The translations under genes and the position numbers were made by a program. Source: Climacteris rufus (Eukaryota; Chordata; Aves; Passeriformes; Climacteridae). From it: DNA of 64,000 bases. Under the pieces are notes generated by a model, which saw only the letters and a list, made by a program, of their open reading frames with translations, was not told the DNA's origin and did no database searches. Each line of letters opens with the position of its first letter. The first letter of the stretch is position 1. This document shows, piece by piece, positions 12,201 to 20,200 of this stretch. Where the stretch lies: contig VZRZ01000996.1 of NCBI GenBank assembly GCA_013398175.1, positions 2,488,690 to 2,552,689 on the forward strand, given 5' to 3'.

Positions 12201-14931
12201 GCCAAGATATTTTTATCTGTCCTTGTAGTCCTCTGTGGCTACAGGTATGTTTCAATGGCACAAATTTGCACCATTTTTTCCAAGCTCTAGCTGTCTAGCT
12301 GCCCTGTTTATTTGGTATAGGGTTCAGTACAGACATAGGTAGTATAAAGTTACCAAACTCCAGGTTTATGCTGTCATCAAGCCTGGTTTTATAATGTAAC
12401 CTGCTTCCAAGAAGTCTCTCTGGTTTTACATAGTTTTGTCCCTTCCTGTCCTGAGAGCCCATATCATGTAAGACCTTTCATAAAGAAACAGCAACTGCAT
12501 AACCTTTATAACCTACAGTTTTAGACAGGCATAAAGGAGCAGGGCTGTTACACACAGCTCAACCTTGCAATGACTGTGTCTGTCACAATGTGCCTCCCAC
12601 CTGCCTATATTCATCAGTCCTTTTCTTGAAATTTGGAAACTTATTTCTCTCATAATAGAATTGATCAGTGTAGATGTTCTGTTAGAGCATTGGCCTTCAT
12701 GGGGTCTCTCTATTGAAAAAGACTGCATTCAGCTTTCTTATGCGGATCCTATTTCCAGATGAGGGGGTAACTAGACAGATTTACTGGGGCCTTGGCAAAC
12801 AAAGAATTCATAATTATTGTGGATTATAGGAAAGTTAGGTCTCTGGAAGACAATCTCTTTGTTGATGAAGGTGAGGGAATCTCTCTCCTTTTGGAAGGAA
12901 GGAAGGCCACAGAATCCAATAAAACAGTTTTATTGGATGTTGTGACCTTCCTTCCTTCCAAAGGTGAGATTCTCAAAGGGAATTTGTTTGGGATGCCAAA
13001 ATCCAATTTTGATTTGTTGCAGGGCGTTTGCAGGTCCCATTCTGGGAGGATTTCTATATGAAAAGCTGGGTTTTGAATGGGCTGCAGCCATCCAAGGAGG
13101 TTGGGCACTGTTAAGTGTAAGTAATTACACATTTTTTTAATATCTGTTTGAGTTATGAGCTATTGCAAAAGGTTGTTATTATTACTACAATTGTAACTGG
13201 CTGTTTTCTCAAAGGGCATTGCAACTGGAATATTTTATATCATCGAAGCAACAAGGAAAAGGTACGCTGAGATTATTTATTCTTTATTTTACTTGCAATC
13301 ATATAAAGCAAACCTTTGAAAACTGTGCTTCATTTTTTCCTCACTGCCAACCTGATAATGAATGATAAGATGAGCAATAAAAGTATTGCTTAAATAATTT
13401 ATCTGCATGGTTTCCTAAATCCCTACTGACATAAATGGAAACCTAAACCAGGCAATGCCTGTTCTATACAAGCAGCAGGACTGTGGCTTTAATGAGCAAA
13501 TGCTACTAATGGTTCCTCCAGGAGGGTGGCTGTGAGCAGGAATTGGTTGGATGCTCACATGCAGAGAGTAGTGGTCAATGTCCAGATGTAGATCAGTGAA
13601 GGGTGCTGTCCCTTAGGGGTCTGCCTTGGGGCCAGTACTGTTTAGTATCCTCACCAACAACAGAAACAGTACGATCGAGTGTACCCTCAGCAAATTTGCA
13701 GATGACTCCAAGCTGAGTGGTGTGGCTGACATATCTGAAGGATGGGATGTCATCCAGAGGGACTTGGACAATCATGAGGGTGATTCTCCCCCTCTACTCC
13801 ACTTTTGTGAGACCCCACCTGGACTACTGCATTCAGCTCTGGGGCCCTCAGGACAGGAAAGACATGGACTTGTTGGAGCAGGTCCAGAGGAGAGCCACAA
13901 GAATAATCAAAGGGATGGAACATCTCTTCTGTGAGGAAAAGCTGAGAGAGTTGAAGTGATTCACCCTGCAAAAGAGAAGGCTCTGGGGAGAACTTACTGC
14001 ACCTTTTCAGTAAAGGGGCTTACAGGAAAAATGGGGGCAAACTTTTTTAATAGGGTCTGTAGTGATAGGACAAGAGGTAATTGTTTTAAATTAAAAGAAG
14101 GTAGATTCAGACTAGGTATGAAGAAAAAAATCTTTGCGATGAGGGTAGTGAAACACTGGACCAGGTTGCCCAGAGAGTTAGCAGATGCCTCATCCCTGGA
14201 AACATTCAGGCCCAGGTTTGACCTGGCTCTGAGCAACTTGGTCTAGTTTAAGATGTTCCTGCCCATGGCAGGGGTGTTGGACTAGCTGATCTTTAAGGGT
14301 CCCTTTCAATCTGAACCACTGTATGATGGTGGGAATGAATAGTACATGGTGCTGTGCAGTGGTAGGGAACCAAATCCAGTGATCCACGTAGCTCTTTGCA
14401 TGTAATGTGTTTTTTGCCTGTAATGTTGGTATCACACAGAAGTATCTAGAGGATATCTATTACCGCTTATTAGGGCTTATCCGCCGCTTATCAGCCGCGG
14501 ATGTAAGGAGACGCAGAACAGAGGAGACGGAGTCAAAGTTTCGTGTTCAGAGCAAAGGGCGGAAGGGGGGGAACCCACCTTCTTTTAATTCTTATATACA
14601 CTTTTAGAAATCACAGTTCATTGGAGAAAATTAACACTTCCGTCTTTAACTACAGTGGTTAAAAGAAATGTCCATCAAAGGATCTGTGTCCATGGGAAAG
14701 GAATGTAAAACAAGATAATTTTACAACAACATAGCTATGTTTACAGAATCTCGTCCTTGAAAACTGTCTAGCAGAGAGCTAGCTATTTTTAACAGTAAAA
14801 ATGGGCAACAGATATCAAACCTGTGTCTTCTCTCCTGTTCTTTTCCTTATGCAAACAGTTCCAGTGCCAGCCTGCAAAATCCTCCTGATGATAATGAAGA
14901 AAGAACTCATCTAATCGTCAATGAAACGTAG
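271..14931 (+). CDS. SLC18B1: SLC18B1, vesicular polyamine transporter (MFS), 5'-partial, 13 coding exons
   Basis: Proton-coupled polyamine (spermine/spermidine) carrier of secretory vesicles, MFS/SLC18 family with about 12 membrane segments. Coding exons, all with AG/GT borders and consistent phase: 271-410, 1484-1579, 3275-3348, 4120-4267, 4784-4940, 6413-6549, 8267-8368, 9373-9464, 10600-10695, 11469-11543, 13023-13116, 13215-13261, 14859-14931 (TAG). They join into 442 codons plus stop, against about 456 for human, so only some 15 N-terminal residues are missing. Recognisable blocks are SMICYSILGPFFPSE (exon 2), the TM5 antiporter-type motif LGPPLGGFLYQSFGYEVPF (exon 6), NGFEEGLSLLGLVSG (exon 11) and a C-terminal ERTHLIVNET tail. 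No frameshift or internal stop was seen. Introns hold mostly unique AT-rich sequence; the features seen in them (CR1 pieces, hairpin, LTR-like piece) are listed separately. Intron 2 (411-1483), intron 3 (1580-3274), intron 6 (4941-6412), intron 7 (6550-8266) and intron 9 (9465-10599) showed nothing else recognisable. Confidence 0.95.
8990..9042 (-). mobile_element. CR1 LINE 3'-tip fragment
   Basis: In SLC18B1 intron 8, the stretch around 'actcatagagtggcctggg' then 'ttggaaggagcttaaagatc' is the usual avian CR1 3' terminal sequence in reverse orientation. Only about 50 bp remain. Confidence 0.6.
12888..12964. repeat. Near-perfect inverted repeat (hairpin) in SLC18B1 intron 11
   Basis: Two arms of about 37 bp (12888-12924 and 12928-12964) are reverse complements with about four mismatches, separated by a 3-base loop (CAG, 12925-12927). 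The core is ATCCAATAAAA / TTTTATTGGAT, with an outer GGAAGGAAGGAAGG / CCTTCCTTCCTTCC block. As a result both strands carry nearly the same short open frame. Weaker symmetry seems to continue outward. It could be a miniature palindromic element, a miRNA-like foldback or an inverted duplication. No target-site duplication was identified. Confidence 0.8.
13505..14330 (+). mobile_element. CR1 LINE, 3' portion (end of ORF2 plus 3'UTR), degraded
   Basis: In SLC18B1 intron 13. The + strand encodes, in shifting frames, typical CR1 ORF2 pieces: IECTLSKFADDSKLSG of the reverse transcriptase, then STFVRPHLDYCIQLWGPQ and ATRIIKGMEHLF, then the C-terminal RLGMKKKIFAMRVVKHW and LPRELADASSLETF. The jump near 13,769 from RT to the 'PLYSTFVRPHLDYC' part suggests an internal deletion. 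Stops and frame changes show it is not active. The 3' end fades at about 14,330 in sequence resembling the CR1 3'UTR. Confidence 0.9.
14502..14760 (-). mobile_element. Possible endogenous-retrovirus LTR remnant
   Basis: A CpG-containing block in AT-rich intron 13 of SLC18B1, read on the minus strand, has a TATATAAG box (about 14,595), an overlapping ATTAAA, and a U5-like stretch running to a terminal CA (TTACA, + strand TGTAAG at 14,502). The order TATA - poly(A) signal - short R/U5 - CA is what an LTR shows. The other end could not be placed, no target duplication was found, and no internal retroviral genes are present, so a solo or truncated LTR is only a suggestion. Just left of it, 14,461-14,495 carries three CGCTTAT-like repeats. 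The 3' coding exon of SLC18B1 starts only about 100-350 bp away. Confidence 0.35.
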
Positions 14932-15390
14932 CCAGACATACTTTCAGTTCTCTGTTTTCTACTGTGGTTTAACCTAGTATTGAGGTGACTGGACTTAACA
15001 GTGCTTCATTATTCTGGAGCTGGGACATGATCCCTTAGTGAACAACCAGTTGTGGTTTAGTTGTAGCTGCATTACTGTTTTGAAACACTAAACACTGACT
15101 GCTTTTCTTTTGGAAGTTCTCATAAGTGATGAGTAACCCTCAGCTGTCAGCCTGTTTAATCGTGTTCCATGTACAGTGCACCGCTGTATGTGAAGAGATG
15201 TGTTTTCAAATGTCTCATTGCTATACTTGAGCGTGCTGTGCATTATTCTCAGGTAAAGCTACTATTTTGCTACCATGATTTTCTGTACTTTTTTTAAAGG
15301 AAGTCCATTGTCTTGTAATACTTTAACTGATAACATAAAATTTTGAAACAGAATTTGAAATTATAAGGGACTAAGCACAATATTGTTTTC

Positions 15391-15396
15391 AATAAA
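15391..15396 (+). terminator. SLC18B1: Poly(A) signal AATAAA, SLC18B1
   Basis: Canonical hexamer 460 bp after the SLC18B1 stop, followed by a T-rich stretch. No closer canonical AATAAA was noticed, so it is the likely 3' end of a UTR spanning about 14,932-15,415. Confidence 0.6.
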
Positions 15397-15419
15397 GCAA
15401 CTTTTTTCCAAAGTTTTGT

Positions 15420-17100
15420 AAATTTTCTTAGACAACACGAATCTAAAATACTTCTTGTCTACCAGCACTTGTATTATCTTGAGAGTGCCTGAAAATGAGA
15501 GGTAAAAGTAATGAAGAGAAAACTTGCCATGTCTACGCAGAACTAACTGATCTTCAGTCCTGGAGAAGACTTGGCATCTTGTGTATATGTTGGTATAATA
15601 CACACAGAGATAAATGTATGCTAGTATTATATATAAAGACTCAGCTTGGTGATTGTGAGATTTATTTTGCTGATAAATGCTAGCTGGAATGTTTGTACTA
15701 AGTGCTTCTGCACCAGCAAATTTATCAAAAGTCTAAGGCTACTATGGGAAAAAAACCCATCTCCTCACCTCTTCCAGATGCTCAGCTAAAGAAACTCAAG
15801 GGGAACTGAGATAAGGACGTATATGCCTGACAAACTCACACTACACTTCTTGACCTTGGTTGTGGCAAAAGTCTTTTAATTTGATCTTGAGCCCATAACT
15901 GGGTACTAAAAGGGGTTCTCTGTGCTACTCTTTTTCCCATAAATAAGAAAAGTAGTCTGTCTTAGCAATTTCCAGTTTCTCTTGTTAATAGTTACTGGAT
16001 TTTGTATAAGAAATCCTTCTTTCTCTGCCAGAGCTCTTTTGGACTAGCAAGAACAATGCTCTGGTAGCGAACTGAGCTGTGAAATTTAGGGTACCAAAGG
16101 TCAGGTTTCCCCTAGGAACATCTTGTTAGTAACTTCCTTTCCTTTTTTTATCAGGTGTTAGACTTTACTGAAACCNTGGTAGCGAACTGAGCTGTGAAAT
16201 TTAGGGTACCAAAGGTCAGGTTTCCCCTAGGAACATCTTGTTAGTAACTTCCTTTCCTTTTTTTATCAGGTGTTAGACTTTACTGAATACTAGGAAATGC
16301 TGACCATGCCAGTGCAGAAGATGAACCATGTGAGAAGGGGCTGCAAGGACTAGAGTTGGACACAAGGTGCACAAGATGCAGATCTGTAGACATGAGACTT
16401 AATTAGCTGGCTATGTGCAATGACTTGTTCACTTACCTGATGTGTGCTGTTAGGACTTGAGAGAGGCCAGGATTACCAGAAAGAGCACAAATGTTACTGA
16501 AATTAGTGAGCTGTCCTGCAATGTGTGAACTTCACCACACCACCAGTAGAAACCAGATAGGCTTAACCAACCCCTCTAACTAACAGAGCAGTGGGATCTT
16601 CTGTGGGAAGCTAAGCCATCCCTGGGCTGGTGGTGTGCTTGTCTCACCCAGTGGCAAGCCTAAATACCCACCTGCCATTACTGACACAGCTGTAGACACT
16701 GTGATGAGCAGGGACTGTGCCAGGTATAGTCAAACTACAGTCGGCTGGACCAGGGCAGGCCTGAGCAGGCGTGGCACTGTAGTGCTTGTGTGGCAGCACT
16801 GAGCTTGGGGCCATCTGCCTGTCTGCCTCCGCCAGCCATGCCTGCACCCCACCCCCTTAGGTTTGGGCAGGAATGTATCCGTGCTGGTCTTTGCTGAGAT
16901 TTCCCTAACTTGTTTTCGTGCTGTGACCCAGGCTTGCCTTGAACTGTGTGAGAAATGCTGTGCCTGGCTCATTCGCAGGTCTGGTAGGTAATGTGTTTCT
17001 TTGGCTGCAGCACAGGAGTGACTTTCCTGCAGTGCTGTAAGGCAGAATTGCTCAATGCTGACTGCTCTCTCGCCTTTGCTATTGAGACTTTCCATGCAGG
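15420..17100. other. Intergenic: SLC18B1 to first vanin gene
   Basis: No gene recognised. It contains the duplicated 111-bp segment around an N (16,062-16,287). From 16,832 onward it holds the upstream flank of vanin copy 1, which is also found upstream of the exon-1 remnant at 38,341. The stretch becomes GC-richer after 16,600. Confidence 0.6.
16062..16287. repeat. Direct duplication of ~111 bp flanking a single N
   Basis: 16,062-16,172 and 16,177-16,287 read the same by eye (both start 'tggtagcgaactgagctg' and end '..gactttactgaa'), separated by 'acc' and one N at 16,176. Two identical copies on either side of an N are the usual trace of two contig ends that overlap but were not merged, so the duplication is probably an assembly artefact. 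Confidence 0.9.
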
Positions 17101-17235
17101 GTGATTGCATCTCCCAGTGTCAGCTTTCTGCCACCCTGGGGAATTCCCAGGTTTTGTGCAAGACTTCCTCTATTTAAAGCCCCCCTGCCTTTGCCTGCCT
17201 GTGGCCTCCCCTTGGGTGACTTTCAGACTCCAGAC
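16832..17235 (+). promoter_or_regulatory. Promoter region of vanin copy 1
   Basis: A TATA-like TATTTAAAG at 17,171-17,179 lies 57-65 bp before the ATG at 17,236, in a plausible position for a short 5'UTR. The whole ~400-bp flank has a related copy at 37,933-38,340, before the vanin exon-1 remnant, including the same TATTTAAAG. It is unrelated by eye to the flanks of copies 2 and 3. Promoter function is inferred from position and from the paired copy. Confidence 0.5.
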
Positions 17236-20200
17236 ATGGGCCGTCCTAAAGCTTGTGCCTGTGCTGTGCTTTTGGTGCTGTCTGCTCTGGAGGTCTGTGC
17301 TCTGGACACCTATGTCGCAGCTGTCTATGAGCACAATGTGGTCTTGTCAGAGGACACTGAAGTGCCAGTTACTCCTGAGGAGGCCTTGATGCTGATGGAG
17401 AAAAATATTGCAATTTTGGAAGCAGCCATCAAGGAAGCAGCCAGACAGGTATTATAATCTCATCTGAGACATTCATTTGAGTAAACACATACTATTTTTG
17501 ATCATCTTAATGGTGTTTGTATGTTGGTACCAGGGTGCCCATATCATTGTGACTCCTGAAGACAGCATTTATGGATGGGTCTTCACAAGGGAAACAATAT
17601 ACCCTTATCTTGAGGATATCCCAGACCCACAGGTGGACTGGATTCCGTGTGCTGATCCTGGAAGGTATCATTCCTGTTATATATGGGGGAACAGTCTGAA
17701 GGGAAACACAGTAGCCTTGATAGTTCTGAATGTCTTGGAACAACTTCTGTAAAATGAAGCCAAGTTAGATATCATGTAGTTGCCATAAATAGCTTCAGAC
17801 AACTTTCTTCATAATTTTTCTCTGTCATTTTTTTCTCACTGTAATTCCTTCTGTTTTAGTTAGTACACCAGAATGGTTGAGATATATTTAAAAGAAAAAT
17901 AAACTTACAGAATCTACATTTCAGTAAGGCATTCTATGCATATTGTAGAAAATGTTTAAGATACAGGAATATTAAGAATATTTGTGAGTAAAAGAACAGC
18001 TGCCACTGAAAGAATATGCTGCACAATTTAAAACTGCCATTTTTGAATCACAGTGTGGTAGCCTTTTTATTCTGTTATTTTCCTTAATAGACAGGTAATA
18101 AAACACACCACAGAAGAAACAAATCCTAAGCTACCTCAGCACATCAGCCAAATGGAGAGCGGGAGCAGAGTGGCTGAAGTTAGCTCGTGTGGGTGTAATT
18201 TCTGCACTGTGCCACACGCTGGCAGCAGAAAGGAGACTGGAAGGTGCAAAGATTTGCTTTCACTGCAAGGAAGCCACTGCATTCCTCATTTAATGTGAGG
18301 TGATATGAGCCTTTCAGCTGCTAAGCTTTGAAGCACAAATCTGCTGTCTTCTGTCAAGTAACAGAAAACAACAGTTTCCTTTTAGATATGGCTAACTTAG
18401 ACCTATCATGCTTGTGATCTGTAGTCTTAGCATTAGATTTTTCTTTTGATTGAATGATTTTGATGTTTTACTTCTTTCTTCCTTCCCTGCTGATTAGGTT
18501 TGCTCCCTCACCTGTGCTGCAAAGACTGAGCTGTCTGGCAAGGAATAACTCCATCTATGTGGTTGCAAATATGGGAGATAAGAAACCATGTAATTCCAGT
18601 GATCCAAGCTGCCCAAGTGATGGCCGCTATCAGTACAATACCAACGTAGTCTTTGACTCAGAAGGGAAACTGGTGGCTCGTTATCACAAGGTGAGAGGAT
18701 TTTACAATATTCAGGAAGTGCATGATTTTCAGGAGATTAAAGATGTGAAACAGAAGCTGCTTTCCAGGCTTAAATGTATTTCTACATAGAGCAAGTGTCA
18801 GATAGCAAGCGGAAGCCACTGCCACTATTCTGAATTTGGCAGCAAGTGATCAAATGAGAAGTAAAGCTCAATAAACCCTCTATTTTTACTGTATCTTAAT
18901 AAGAAGTGATTGACACATAAGAGATTTAAACACTAACATCCTGAATAAACTCTTCCTAATTAAATACAAATCACCTTCACTGGTCTAAACCAGAAGCACC
19001 AGATATTTGTGCTTGACTTCTCTTGAAGTTGGTATGAATCTGCCTGTTTGAAATTATGTATAGCACATACACAAAACATATTCTCCATTCCTTGTATTTA
19101 AGTGAATGATTATTATATTAACATTCATTTAATTTCAATGGCTTGATTTATTTTCTAATATTTTATTTTCTCCATTCTTTCTTTTCCATGAGCAGTACAA
19201 CCTTTTTGTGACAGAGAAACAGTTTAATTACCCGAAGGATCCAGGATTTGTGACTTTCAATACATCCTTTGGCTACTTTGGCATTTTCACTTGCGCAGAC
19301 ATACTCTACCATGACCCAGCTGTGGTCTTGGCAAGCAGATTTCAGGTTGACACTGTTCTGTTCCCAACTGCCTGGGTGAACACTCTTCCTCTGTTGTCAG
19401 CGATCCAGTTTCACTCAGCGTGGGCCATGGGAATGGGCGTCAACTTTCTTTCAGCAAATACGCGCAACTCCACTTTAGACATGACAGGTAACACGATGGT
19501 GCTCTAATTTATCTGGTTCTCATGGGCAACATTTGTGTCTGTGTAGCACAGTTGACCTGAGCAGAAATTCCCATCAGCTTTAAGCATGCATGCTCATGTC
19601 AATGGGATTAGGACAAGAGAACTTGTAAAGGTATAAAGGAAATAAAAGCGTGCTCTGTAAGAACTCAGAAATGCTTAAGTTGACTATAAGACATGACTAT
19701 AAGTCGTTTGCTAAATAATCAGTCCTGCGAGTTTATGAGTGTTATTTCTTATTTTCTGACCCCGTGTTCATCGAGGTTTTAGCCCAAACTTCATTTTCTC
19801 CGCTAGGTGGAACCCTACCTCTGAGAAATGTTCTTGTGAGCTCTGCAGACAGTACCGGGCTGAAGACCGTCTGTCACATTGTCTTTGGAGGCTTTGTTTT
19901 CACTGTAGCTTTTTCGTAAGCAGATGCTAGAAGAGAAGCTTACTGCTAAAATGTAGCTCTAACCTTTGCTACCCAAATAAAAGCAAGTATGGGCTATTCC
20001 TTTAGTTTTCAGTTGTTGATGACCCTATGTAATAAAACTCATATTCTTTATGAATAGGTTTTACTCTGGGTTTTAAAGATTTCTGTCTTTATGTAAATTG
20101 CTTGCATAAAGATGTGAATTTTAGTAATACCTTTTCCTTAGAGAACTTTTTGATTTGACAGTGTTACCATCCATTTTAATCAGAATTACTGATTTCTAAT

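Noticed and set aside
13626..14246. Overlapping + strand frames that look like a gene
   Set aside because: They are pieces of CR1 ORF2 (reverse-transcriptase end and C-terminus) with frame changes and an internal deletion, not a host gene.
17101..17235. N-terminal extension of vanin copy 1 upstream of 17,236
   Set aside because: The frame opens at GTG and covers the promoter/TATA-like region; the ATG at 17,236 begins a proper signal peptide.
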